DNA from: an uncultured Verrucomicrobiales bacterium
GTDB taxonomy: Bacteria > Verrucomicrobiota > Verrucomicrobiia > Verrucomicrobiales > Akkermansiaceae
NCBI GenBank assembly: GCA_937905985.1
Contig: CALCWC010000100.1
Location: 1 to 8,326, forward strand
DNA length: 8,326 nt
Direction of reading: 5' to 3'
The notes under the pieces were generated by a model. That model made no database searches and was not told the DNA's origin. It saw nothing but the letters and a program-made list of their open reading frames with translations. Numbering within the stretch: the first letter of the stretch is position 1; every line of letters starts with the position of its first letter. Below, piece after piece: positions 1-6,357 of the stretch. The position numbers and the translations under genes were made by a program.

Positions 1-47
1 CGTTATATGAACCAGCATCTTGCGTGGCAGAAATGCAACCATTGGGA

Positions 48-55
48 CACATGTG
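48..55. promoter_or_regulatory. Candidate operator palindrome CACATGTG upstream of the first barrel gene
   Basis: A perfect 8-base palindrome, preceded by ATTGGG and one base, lies about 130 bases before the first outer-membrane gene. The same palindrome, again preceded by ATTGGG plus two bases, lies about 110 bases before the paralogous gene. Its recurrence upstream of both paralogs is visible in the sequence. A role as a shared regulator site is inference, because the spacing to the proposed -35 boxes differs between the two genes (45 versus 28 bases). Confidence 0.3.
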
Positions 56-100
56 CCATATCAATCCCTATCTGTTTCTACCAATTAGGCGCTGCCTGCA

Positions 101-128
101 TTGACCGCATTCGATAACATGGTAGCAT
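101..128 (+). promoter_or_regulatory. Candidate sigma70-type promoter of the first barrel gene
   Basis: TTGACC (101-106) and TAGCAT (123-128) are separated by 16 bases. They would start transcription near 135 and leave a leader of about 52 bases, close to the leader length predicted for the paralog downstream. The -10 box is imperfect. An alternative -10 (TACCAAT near 79-85) follows a TATCTGTT motif that also occurs in the paralog's promoter. Confidence 0.4.
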
Positions 129-186
129 GCAATGGCACGGCGGGAACAAATAACGCCCTGCACGCAAACAATAAGAGAAAGACATT

Positions 187-915
187 ATGAAGAAGACCAT
201 CATGATTGCATTCGCCCTGGGCATGCCCTGCCTGGCCGGACAACCCGTCACCACCATTGCACCCGCTCCTGTTGTCAAGCCCGTGCGCACCTGCGCGGAC
301 TCCCCCTGGAGCATGGAGATTGGCGCCAACTACAACTTCGCCATGCGCGACCTGCTCAAGCACTCGCAGGGCGCCTGCAAATCCGTGGACACCATGGGCG
401 GCGAGCTCACCCTGGTGCACCGCAACAGCGAGCGCGACTCCATGTATCTGCGCCTGGGGTACGCCTACGGCGGCGAATCCAACGGCGGATTCTACGGGTT
501 CAGGAACGACAACATCAAACTCAACACCCACACCTTCGCCCTCACCACGGGTTACCGCTACACGCGCCCGCTCACAGAGCACATCTCCATGTACATGGGC
601 GCGGGCATCGGCGTGGCCAACCAGAGCATCAAGACCAAGTTCACCGCGGACGGATTCGACCGCCACCACGGGCGCGGGCACGCGCGCAATCTCAGCTACA
701 AGGCGCATGATGCCTCCTGGGGATTCGCCGTGGAGGCGGAAGCCGGCCTCCGCTACCAGATCTGCACCTGCTGGGATGTCTTCGTGGCCTACCGCTTCTC
801 CGCCAACACCGCCAAGAATTCCCTGGGCAGCGGCGATGCGCACTTCACGGATTTCAGCCGCAACCACCGCCAGTTCTTCCACGGCATCAACGCTGGCGTG
901 GCTTTCAAATTCTAA
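187..915 (+). CDS. Outer-membrane beta-barrel protein (paralog 1)
   Basis: This 242-residue protein is predicted to be exported and inserted into the outer membrane; the transported substrate or partner is unknown. It begins with a Sec signal peptide (basic MKK, hydrophobic stretch, likely cleavage around LAG at 16-18), then a short Pro/Val-rich linker (about 24-33). The rest alternates polar and hydrophobic residues, with aromatic-rich strand candidates such as GYRYT (122-126), WGFAVEAEAGLRY (178-190) and VFVAYRFSA (198-206), and it ends in Phe, the usual barrel C-terminal signal. The start follows GAGAAAG, a weak ribosome site. The protein aligns along its length with the product of the next gene, so the pair arose by duplication. 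It has extra cysteines (36, 64, 193, 195) that could form periplasmic-side or loop disulfides. Its codons are richer in G/C at the third position than the paralog's. The barrel assignment is fairly secure; the specific function is not. Confidence 0.8.
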   Translation: MKKTIMIAFALGMPCLAGQPVTTIAPAPVVKPVRTCADSPWSMEIGANYNFAMRDLLKHSQGACKSVDTMGGELTLVHRNSERDSMYLRLGYAYGGESNGGFYGFRNDNIKLNTHTFALTTGYRYTRPLTEHISMYMGAGIGVANQSIKTKFTADGFDRHHGRGHARNLSYKAHDASWGFAVEAEAGLRYQICTCWDVFVAYRFSANTAKNSLGSGDAHFTDFSRNHRQFFHGINAGVAFKF

Positions 916-937
916 TCTCATCCACATTCACACTCCT

Positions 938-976
938 GGCCCGTCCGGTCATTCCGGGCGGGCCGTTTACCTTTTT
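938..976 (+). terminator. Rho-independent terminator after the first barrel gene
   Basis: An 11-base-pair stem (938-948 with 954-964, one G-U wobble) closes a five-base loop and is followed by a T-rich tail ending in TTTTT (972-976). It lies 22 bases after the stop codon, which makes the first barrel gene a monocistronic unit. Confidence 0.85.
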
Positions 977-1006
977 ACTCAACATGTCTCCCATGAAAAT
1001 TGGGGT

Positions 1007-1014
1007 CACATGTG
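1007..1014. promoter_or_regulatory. Second copy of the CACATGTG palindrome
   Basis: This is the same palindrome as the one upstream of the first barrel gene, here preceded by ATTGGGG and T. It ends 28 bases before the -35 box of the second barrel gene, a plausible site for a transcription factor. The function is inferred only from position and recurrence. Confidence 0.3.
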
Positions 1015-1042
1015 TTTTTATTCATTTTTCTTAACTTTATGC

Positions 1043-1071
1043 TTGACTAAACACCTATCTGTTAATAATAT
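1043..1071 (+). promoter_or_regulatory. Strong sigma70-type promoter of the second barrel gene
   Basis: TTGACT (1043-1048) and TAATAT (1066-1071) are separated by exactly 17 bases, close to the E. coli-type consensus. The region upstream (1015-1040) is T/A-rich and could act as an UP element. Transcription should begin near 1078, giving a leader of about 47 bases. The strength suggests an abundant envelope protein. Confidence 0.75.
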
Positions 1072-1076
1072 GGGCG

Positions 1077-1102
1077 GCGTGAGGGCGAGTTTGGCCCTCC
1101 GC
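1077..1102 (+). promoter_or_regulatory. Hairpin at the 5' end of the second barrel mRNA
   Basis: GAGGGC (1081-1086) pairs with GCCCTC (1094-1099). With one bulged base (1080) the stem extends by GCG/CGC, giving nine pairs and a seven-base loop. It would sit at the extreme 5' end of the transcript predicted from the promoter. In abundant outer-membrane protein mRNAs, 5' hairpins commonly protect against decay or mark small-RNA control; which applies here is inference. Confidence 0.5.
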
Positions 1103-1124
1103 TTAACAACAAAAGATACAAGCG

Positions 1125-1844
1125 ATGAAAAAGACTATTATACTTGCCGCCATGCTTGCCCTGCCCACGTTTGCAGGACAGAAGGTGATTGTGAACCCGG
1201 CTCCGGTTGCCCCCGTGGCTCCCGCCGTTGCCTCTCCCTGGGCCCTGGAAATCGGCGCTACTTACGCCTGGGGTGTCCAGGACATCTACAAGGGTGCAGA
1301 GTGGATTTCTCCCTGCAAGGAAATCAAGACCATCGGCGCTGACCTCACCGGTGTCTACAATCTGGACGACAACAATGCCGTGACTCTCCGCTTCGGTTAC
1401 AACTGGGGTGGTGAGAAGTGGGCCGATGGCTACTACTACTACGAAAACCAGCGGAGCGCTGCCGGCTACTGGAACAAGACCCGCCAGCACACGTTCTACC
1501 TGATGCCCGGTTACCGCTACACGCACCACATCACCGATTCCCTGTCTGCCTTTGTGGGCGTGAACGTGGGCATCGCCAATGTGAGCAACAAGTACAACAC
1601 CTACGAAGAATGGGAAGGTGAAACTTGGAAGAGCCCGACCTTCCACAACGCCAAGTGGGGCTTTGCCTACTCTGCTGAACTCGGCCTGCGCTACGACATC
1701 AACCAGACCCTGTATGTCTTCGGTGCCTACCAGTTCTCCGGCAACACCGCCAAGCCCAACATCAAGTACGAAGGCGAAACGATCTGCAAGGCCAAGGCCA
1801 ACCACTACCATGGTGTGCGCGTTGGTCTGGGTGTGAACTTCTAA
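1125..1844 (+). CDS. Outer-membrane beta-barrel protein (paralog 2)
   Basis: This 239-residue protein is homologous to the upstream gene product and is predicted to form an outer-membrane barrel. It has a signal peptide (MKKTIILAAM..., likely cleavage near FAG at 16-18), a PAPVAPVAPAV linker (25-35) and strand-like segments that match the paralog closely: GYRYT (129-133), KWGF (177-180), GLRYDI (187-192) and AYQFSGNTAK (201-210). It ends in NF, the terminal aromatic expected of a barrel. A Tyr/Trp/Glu-rich stretch (157-169) replaces the His/Arg/Gly-rich loop at about 159-167 of the paralog, so the surface loops have diverged while the barrel core is kept. The start is weakly supported by an upstream AAAAGA. 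Codon choice is more mixed than in the paralog (more GGT, GCT and GTT), which together with the strong promoter and terminator fits high expression. The ligand or cargo cannot be read from the sequence. Confidence 0.82.
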   Translation: MKKTIILAAMLALPTFAGQKVIVNPAPVAPVAPAVASPWALEIGATYAWGVQDIYKGAEWISPCKEIKTIGADLTGVYNLDDNNAVTLRFGYNWGGEKWADGYYYYENQRSAAGYWNKTRQHTFYLMPGYRYTHHITDSLSAFVGVNVGIANVSNKYNTYEEWEGETWKSPTFHNAKWGFAYSAELGLRYDINQTLYVFGAYQFSGNTAKPNIKYEGETICKAKANHYHGVRVGLGVNF

Positions 1845-1868
1845 TTCCCATCCATCCAATTAATTCTC

Positions 1869-1904
1869 AGGCAGGCGACCACGTAGGCCGCCTGCCTATT
1901 TTTT
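1869..1904 (+). terminator. Rho-independent terminator after the second barrel gene
   Basis: AGGCAGGCG (1869-1877) pairs perfectly with CGCCTGCCT (1889-1897) and is followed by A and six T residues (1899-1904). It lies 24 bases after the stop codon and faces the convergent amidase operon. There is no T tract on the minus strand side, so it probably does not terminate that operon. Confidence 0.9.
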
Positions 1905-2004
1905 GCCATTTTCTTGCCCCTTCCCTAACGGGCGCGCGGCATGGGGTGGCATGGATATCTTCCACAAACGCAGCAGAGGCTTCAAAGGGTGGAGAGAAGC
2001 TCTA

Positions 2005-3171
2005 TCACCTTCCCTTGCGGCCTGAGGGCGCGGGTGTGCTGCGCTTGTTGGAACTGCGATTGGCAGCAGGCTTGGTGGCTTTAGTGGGCTTGCTGGGTTT
2101 GTTTTTTGCTGTTACCGCCGGTTTCACCGGTGCGGGTTCGGCGGGTTTGACAGCCGCGGGCGGCGCGGGAGCAGCAGCGGGGGTCTCGCGCACCTGAAGC
2201 TTGGTGGCGGGATCCATCATCTTGGCGAAGGTGGAAATGCCCTCGGCAAGGGCCTTGGCAAGGGAGTCGCGGTACTCCTGGGTGTCCAGGAGTGAGCCTT
2301 CCTCCTTGTTGGTGGCGTAGCCGAGCTCCACGAGTGCGGCGGGGCATTCCAGAGAGCTGAGGATGCTGTATCTCGCGCGTCGGAGGCCGCCGTCCACGGC
2401 ACCGCAGCGGCGCACGAGCGAGGCTTGCAGGGCCATGGCAAGGGCGGCGTTGGCGGCATCGTGCTTGTTGCCGGGCAGAAGCTTGTCCTCAAGCGCGGCA
2501 GGCTCCATGGTGTAGGTTTCCACGCCGCGTGTGTCGCTGCGGCCGCTGTTGAGGTGGAGACTGATGAAAAGGGCATCCTTCGCGGCATTGGCAGCGTCCA
2601 CGCGCTGCTGGTCGGAGAGGTAGCGGTTGTCCTCATGCGTGAACACCACCTCGAACCCGTGCTTGGAAAGCTCGCGGCCCAGGGCGGCGGCCACCAGCAA
2701 CGTGGCATCCGCCTCGCGCACGTACGGGCTCACCGTGCCCACATCATGCCCGCCGTGACCGGCATCCAGCACCACTGTGCGGATGACTTGGCGGTCCGGG
2801 ATATAGGTGGGGCGCAACACGGGGTCGATGAGCTTCACCAGGTCCACCTTGGACAGCAGCAAATCACCCTGCGCGCCGCTGCGGGTGGGGTGGGAGAGGC
2901 GGCAGCGGATGCCGTTGACGAGCAAATCGCGGGAATCGGGGCCGAAGGTGAGGGTAATGTCGCCGTTGCCGACGGAGCGGGTGGCGGAGGCTCCCTCCAC
3001 GGGGATGAATTTGTAGAAGCTGCGCAAATCCTCCAGCGGAACGTAGTCCGTATCACCCACGCGGGTGGCGTGCCAGGTGGAGCCATCGGCCGTCACGGCG
3101 GCGCAGGGAAGCGGCAGCGCGGCCAGACAAGCCGGCGCCAGCAGGGAGAACATGAGGGTTCGGAGCTTCAT
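2005..3171 (-). CDS. N-acetylmuramoyl-L-alanine amidase B (Amidase_3), last gene of the operon
   Basis: This 388-residue periplasmic zinc amidase should cleave the bond between MurNAc and the stem peptide of peptidoglycan. A signal peptide (1 to about 25) is followed by a stalk-like domain (about 33-118), with YVPLEDL, a beta-rich core and LLVNG, that resembles copper-amine-oxidase N-terminal-type stalks; this assignment is by pattern only. The catalytic domain spans about 130-318. It has VVLDAGHGGHD with zinc ligand H139, the second ligand E153 in VREADATL, H206 in SLHLNS, and the catalytic E282 in VELGYATN. The active site is therefore complete. The tail (330-388) is rich in Pro, Ala and Lys and looks disordered. 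No SPOR, LysM or SH3 domain is visible. The start lies 15 bases after the glycosyltransferase stop, with GAGAAA upstream. It is a diverged paralog of the operon's first gene. A weak hairpin (1979-2000) lies just past the stop but lacks a T tract. Confidence 0.9.
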   Translation of the reverse strand: MKLRTLMFSLLAPACLAALPLPCAAVTADGSTWHATRVGDTDYVPLEDLRSFYKFIPVEGASATRSVGNGDITLTFGPDSRDLLVNGIRCRLSHPTRSGAQGDLLLSKVDLVKLIDPVLRPTYIPDRQVIRTVVLDAGHGGHDVGTVSPYVREADATLLVAAALGRELSKHGFEVVFTHEDNRYLSDQQRVDAANAAKDALFISLHLNSGRSDTRGVETYTMEPAALEDKLLPGNKHDAANAALAMALQASLVRRCGAVDGGLRRARYSILSSLECPAALVELGYATNKEEGSLLDTQEYRDSLAKALAEGISTFAKMMDPATKLQVRETPAAAPAPPAAVKPAEPAPVKPAVTAKNKPSKPTKATKPAANRSSNKRSTPAPSGRKGR

Positions 3172-3186
3172 TGGCGGTTTTCTCTT

Positions 3187-4209
3187 TCAGTTTCGAATGG
3201 ATTGCGCGGCACAGCCGCAGGCATCCCCGCGGCGGATACCCAAGCGGCGCGCCAGGCGGTGGATGCGCCACCAGGTGAACGCGTACAGCGGCTTGTAGAG
3301 AACGCGTTTCACGGCATCTCCCCAGTTGAAGCCGGGCAGCTCGCGCCCGCACAGCAGGCCGGCGCGGCGCATGCTCTCCATGTAGCGCACACGCTCAATG
3401 CGGTGGTTGTAAAGCCAGGGCTTGTGCACGCCCTGGTAATGGAGCACGGCGGGGTAGAGCGCGGCCTCCACGCAATCGCACGGGGTGTTGCCGCGCCACA
3501 GAGGCTGGGAGGCGCTCTTCTTGGCGATGAGGCGCGTCAATCCATCATGCCAGTTCCAGCGCGGGTGCAGCTGGAACAAGCGCCCGCAGAGCGCGCCGTT
3601 CAACGCGTCCTGGTCCGGACAGGTCAGCACGTCCTTGTGGCTGAACGCAAAATCCACCACGCGCTGCACCAGGCCCTCCCGCCGGAACACGTCCAGGTCC
3701 ATCAGCAGCACGCCGGAGTTGAAGTAGCCGGGGCATTCTTGCGGGATATCCAGCCGCTCATTGAAATGCGAGCCCGGTTCCGACACACGCTCCAAAACCG
3801 CGCCAAGCGCCGCGCCGTGCATATCCGTCTCCGCCAGCTGCCACACATCCGTGCATGCCAGCGTGTCGATGTCCAGATACACGGCGCGGTGTACCTCCGG
3901 CAGCAGCTCCGGCAGGAACACGCGCGACCACGCCACACGCGGCCAGCGCTCGCCCACCACGGTGAGCCCGTCCGGCAGCACGCGGTCGATTTCCATGAAT
4001 CGCACGCGGTGGCGCTCCCCTGCCCTGGCAATGAGCGCGCGCAGGTGCTCCTGGTCCTCATCGGGAATACCGTCGCTCAGAATGCAGATATCGCACACGG
4101 TGTCGGCATGCGCCTGCTCCGCCACGGACCACGCCGCCACGGAGAGCGGGAGCACGCCGCGCGCATTGCTGGCGAATACCACGGTAACGGTGTGGAGGTT
4201 TTCAGACAT
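3187..4209 (-). CDS. Glycosyltransferase family 8
   Basis: This 340-residue cytoplasmic GT-A enzyme should transfer a hexose from a nucleotide sugar, as family 8 LPS glucosyl/galactosyltransferases do. The family marks are all present: the metal-binding DxD in YLDIDTL (D113, D115), YFNSGVLLMDL (162-172), PDQDALN (198-204) and HYQGVHKPW (257-265). An N-terminal VTVVFASN strand (8-15) carries the nucleotide-binding start. The C-terminal part (about 298-327) is basic and aromatic (KPLYAFTWWRIHRLARRLG), suitable for association with the inner membrane. There is no signal peptide. It begins 8 bases after the stop of amidase A, with no clear Shine-Dalgarno sequence, so translation is probably coupled. 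Being placed between two amidases suggests its product is an envelope glycan (lipopolysaccharide, capsule or a glycosylated wall component), but acceptor and sugar are unknown. Confidence 0.9.
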   Translation of the reverse strand: MSENLHTVTVVFASNARGVLPLSVAAWSVAEQAHADTVCDICILSDGIPDEDQEHLRALIARAGERHRVRFMEIDRVLPDGLTVVGERWPRVAWSRVFLPELLPEVHRAVYLDIDTLACTDVWQLAETDMHGAALGAVLERVSEPGSHFNERLDIPQECPGYFNSGVLLMDLDVFRREGLVQRVVDFAFSHKDVLTCPDQDALNGALCGRLFQLHPRWNWHDGLTRLIAKKSASQPLWRGNTPCDCVEAALYPAVLHYQGVHKPWLYNHRIERVRYMESMRRAGLLCGRELPGFNWGDAVKRVLYKPLYAFTWWRIHRLARRLGIRRGDACGCAAQSIRN

Positions 4210-4217
4210 GGTAAAAT

Positions 4218-5360
4218 TTATCTGCGTTGGGATTTACGGGTGGATTGGAGCTGGCGTGCGCGCTCGCCGGAGATACTGGTCTGCACATGGGGACCGCGGC
4301 CGGACCGGGGGTTGCCCTTGCTGTCCCTGTTGCCCACGCTGCCGCCGCCGAGCTTGTTGGTGCTGACCACCTGGGTGGATTTCGGGCGGTTGGAGCACAC
4401 GGTCTGGCTGTACGCCAGAATGCCGTCCACAATAGACTTGGCCAAGGTATTGCGATACTCTTCCGTGGTGATTTTCACGCCCTCCTCCGGGTTGGAAACA
4501 AAGCCGCCCTCAAAGAGGATGGCCGGGCGCTTGATGGTGCACAGCACGCTGAAGCGCGCGCGCTGGATGCCGCGGTCGACCGCGCCCGTGTTGCGGATGG
4601 CGCGGCTGTGTACGGCTGTGGCCAGGGCAATGTTCTCGCTGTCCTGGTTGTTGCCGCTAAGGTCCTCCAGACGCCGCGTGCGGGCAAAGGGCGATGTGGT
4701 GCCGTATGGTGCCAGCGTGAAGGTCTCGATGCCCGTGGCGTGGCGACCGCTGGAGTTGTGGTGGATGCTCACAAAGATGGAGTCCGGCACCTTGTTGGCT
4801 ATCTCCACGCGCTGCTGCAGCGTCAGGAAAAAATCCTTGTCGCGCGTCATCACCACGCGGTAGCCCCTCTTCTGCAGCAGCACACGCACCTTGTGCGCCA
4901 CCGCCAGGTTGCACTCCTTCTCCACCGCATAATCGCTCACCGCACCGTTGTCGTGCCCGCCGTGCCCGGCATCCAGCACCACTGTGCGGATGGTTCCCGC
5001 ATTCTCCGAATACCGCGGCCGCAAAACCGGATCCACCAGCTTCTCCATGTCCGTGGAGGATATCATCAGCGTGCCGTCCACGGTCTGCACCGGGTACGAC
5101 AGGATGTAGCGGAAGTTGTTCACATAAAAGTCCTGCTTGCCGGGGCGCACGGATATCACGCGGTTGCCGGCGCCGTAGTTCACGCAACCCGCACGGCCCT
5201 GCACAGGTTTGAAGCCGTAGAATTTCCACACGTCCACCAGCTCCACGTAGTCCTGCCCGTTCACCGTGGCGTGCGTGAACTTTTCCGCACCGCACAGCTC
5301 CCCAGACAGCCCCAGCAGCAGGGCCGTCATGGCTATCAGGATTGTTCTCACTCTCTTCAT
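4218..5360 (-). CDS. N-acetylmuramoyl-L-alanine amidase A (Amidase_3), first gene of the operon
   Basis: This 380-residue exported zinc amidase is predicted to act on peptidoglycan in the periplasm. It has a signal peptide (1 to about 24), a stalk-like domain (about 26-112; YVELVDVWKFYGF, FYVNNFRYIL) and an Amidase_3 domain (about 124-318). Zinc ligands H133 (DAGHGGHD), E147 (AVEKECNL) and H200 (SIHHNSS), and the catalytic E284 (LFEGGFVSN), are all present. Compared with amidase B it has an insertion at about 217-232 (TLAPYG...FARTRRLED) between the third ligand and the late helices. The tail (about 322-380) is Ser/Arg/Gly/Gln-rich, basic and probably disordered, and its composition differs from the tail of amidase B. 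The two share LVDPVLRPRY-like and IRTVVLDAGHGGHD blocks, including near-identical DNA there, showing an older duplication. The start is fixed by the signal peptide and by a candidate promoter just upstream. Confidence 0.9.
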   Translation of the reverse strand: MKRVRTILIAMTALLLGLSGELCGAEKFTHATVNGQDYVELVDVWKFYGFKPVQGRAGCVNYGAGNRVISVRPGKQDFYVNNFRYILSYPVQTVDGTLMISSTDMEKLVDPVLRPRYSENAGTIRTVVLDAGHGGHDNGAVSDYAVEKECNLAVAHKVRVLLQKRGYRVVMTRDKDFFLTLQQRVEIANKVPDSIFVSIHHNSSGRHATGIETFTLAPYGTTSPFARTRRLEDLSGNNQDSENIALATAVHSRAIRNTGAVDRGIQRARFSVLCTIKRPAILFEGGFVSNPEEGVKITTEEYRNTLAKSIVDGILAYSQTVCSNRPKSTQVVSTNKLGGGSVGNRDSKGNPRSGRGPHVQTSISGERARQLQSTRKSQRR

Positions 5361-5374
5361 TGGCGCGGCCTGTC

Positions 5375-5404
5375 ATTCTAACATTCTTGACCCGCTTCCC
5401 TCAA
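5375..5404 (-). promoter_or_regulatory. Candidate promoter of the amidase-GT8-amidase operon
   Basis: Read on the minus strand, TTGAGG (5404-5399) and TAGAAT (5380-5375) are separated by 18 bases. The predicted start near 5368 leaves a leader of only about 8 bases before the ATG at 5360, which has at best a weak AGG upstream. The -35 box is imperfect and the spacing is one base long, so this is a moderate call. Confidence 0.45.
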
Positions 5405-5430
5405 GCATAATGTATGTACGCGCGCTCCGC

Positions 5431-5458
5431 TTGACAGCAGATACGCTCGGCGTATACT
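5431..5458 (+). promoter_or_regulatory. Near-consensus promoter of the DUF2156 gene (leaderless arrangement)
   Basis: A perfect TTGACA (5431-5436) and TATACT (5453-5458) are separated by 16 bases. The expected transcription start (about 5464-5466) falls at or just before the ATG at 5467, and no Shine-Dalgarno sequence is present. The promoter also decides the start: longer upstream reading in the same frame would cross the promoter and the divergent amidase gene. Confidence 0.75.
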
Positions 5459-5466
5459 TTTTACAG

Positions 5467-6357
5467 ATGGGAACTTCCTTGCCATTCGCGCCTCCATGCC
5501 TGAACGATGCCGCACGCATCCGTGCCATCGTGGCGGCTTGCGCCGGGCAGGGAAACGACCTCTCGTTCGCCTCCATGTACCTTCTGCAGGCCAAGTACCA
5601 CACGGAGGTGGCGGTGGTGGACGGCATCCTGTACCGCCGGTACAGCGGCAATTCGCGCTTGAACGGCTACGCCTACCCCTTGGGAGCGAACAACCCCACC
5701 CCTGCCCTGAGACGCATTGAGGAAGATGCCGCCGAGCGAGGCGAGGACTTGCGTTTCTGCCTGCTCACGGAGGAACAGGCCGCAGATTTGCAACGCCGCT
5801 ACCCCGGCCGCTTCCACGCGGAAACGAAACGCGGCGATGCCGACTATCTCTACCTGCGCAGCAACATGGCTGAGCTGCCGGGAACCGCGTTCCACAAGAA
5901 ACGCAACCACATCTCCAAATTCACCCGCCTTCACCCGAACTGGGCGTTTAAGCCGCTGGACGATGCCGCAGCAGCCCACGCACGCGCCATTGCCAACGCC
6001 TGGCTGGATGCCGAAGAAAGCTCCCCTGCCCTGCAGCACGAATTCCGCGCCATCTGCCATGCGCTGGAATTGAGAGATGCCCTGCAGCTCACCGGTGGCG
6101 TCCTCTACGTGGACACCGCACCCGTCGGTATGGCGATTGTTTCCCATATCACGCCGGATGTGGCCGACATCCACTATGAAAAGTGCCTGCCCGATTGGCG
6201 GAACGCCTACACCCTGATCAACCGTGAAACCGCACGCCGCCTGAGCTGTACATTCATCAACCGGGAGGAGGACCTGAACCAGCCCGGACTGCGCAAGGCC
6301 AAGGAATCCTACCACCCCGCCCTCTTGCTTCCCAAAACTTCCCTTCTGCCATGCTGA
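5467..6357 (+). CDS. DUF2156 protein (phosphatidylglycerol lysyltransferase C-terminal-like)
   Basis: This 296-residue soluble protein belongs to the DUF2156 group, which is related by fold (tandem GNAT-like domains) to the C-terminal half of MprF-type aminoacyl-phospholipid synthases. Family members lacking the MprF membrane flippase have no firmly established substrate. Recognisable blocks are DLSFASMYLL (31-40), VVDGILYRRY (50-59), ADYLYLRSNMAELPGTAFHKKRN (125-147) and the family's terminal signature FINREEDLNQPGLRKAKESYHP (263-284), which ends the protein as usual. There is no signal peptide and no membrane segment. The frame is open upstream to 5266, but that part overlaps the divergent amidase gene and contains the promoter, so the start at 5467 is chosen. 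Its stop overlaps the next gene's start (ATGCTGA), so the two are co-translated. Transfer of an aminoacyl group to a lipid or peptide is possible but unproven. Confidence 0.85.
   Translation: MGTSLPFAPPCLNDAARIRAIVAACAGQGNDLSFASMYLLQAKYHTEVAVVDGILYRRYSGNSRLNGYAYPLGANNPTPALRRIEEDAAERGEDLRFCLLTEEQAADLQRRYPGRFHAETKRGDADYLYLRSNMAELPGTAFHKKRNHISKFTRLHPNWAFKPLDDAAAAHARAIANAWLDAEESSPALQHEFRAICHALELRDALQLTGGVLYVDTAPVGMAIVSHITPDVADIHYEKCLPDWRNAYTLINRETARRLSCTFINREEDLNQPGLRKAKESYHPALLLPKTSLLPC

Noticed and set aside
206..1342. A 378-codon + strand frame spanning both barrel genes in another frame
   Set aside because: It runs through a strong terminator and promoter, and its Ser/Pro/Thr-rich composition reflects frame-shifted reading of real genes.
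2425..4863. An open reading frame of 812 codons on the + strand antisense to the amidase/GT8 operon
   Set aside because: It runs opposite three well-recognised genes, its translation has no recognisable domains, and long antisense frames are expected in GC-rich DNA with biased codons.
4227..5381. A 384-codon + strand frame opposite amidase A
   Set aside because: It is the mirror of a gene with a complete zinc amidase active site, and its His/Val/Ala-rich composition is typical of antisense frames.
5266..5466. The N-terminal extension of the DUF2156 frame
   Set aside because: It overlaps the divergent amidase coding start and contains the near-consensus promoter, and it does not match the family's N terminus.
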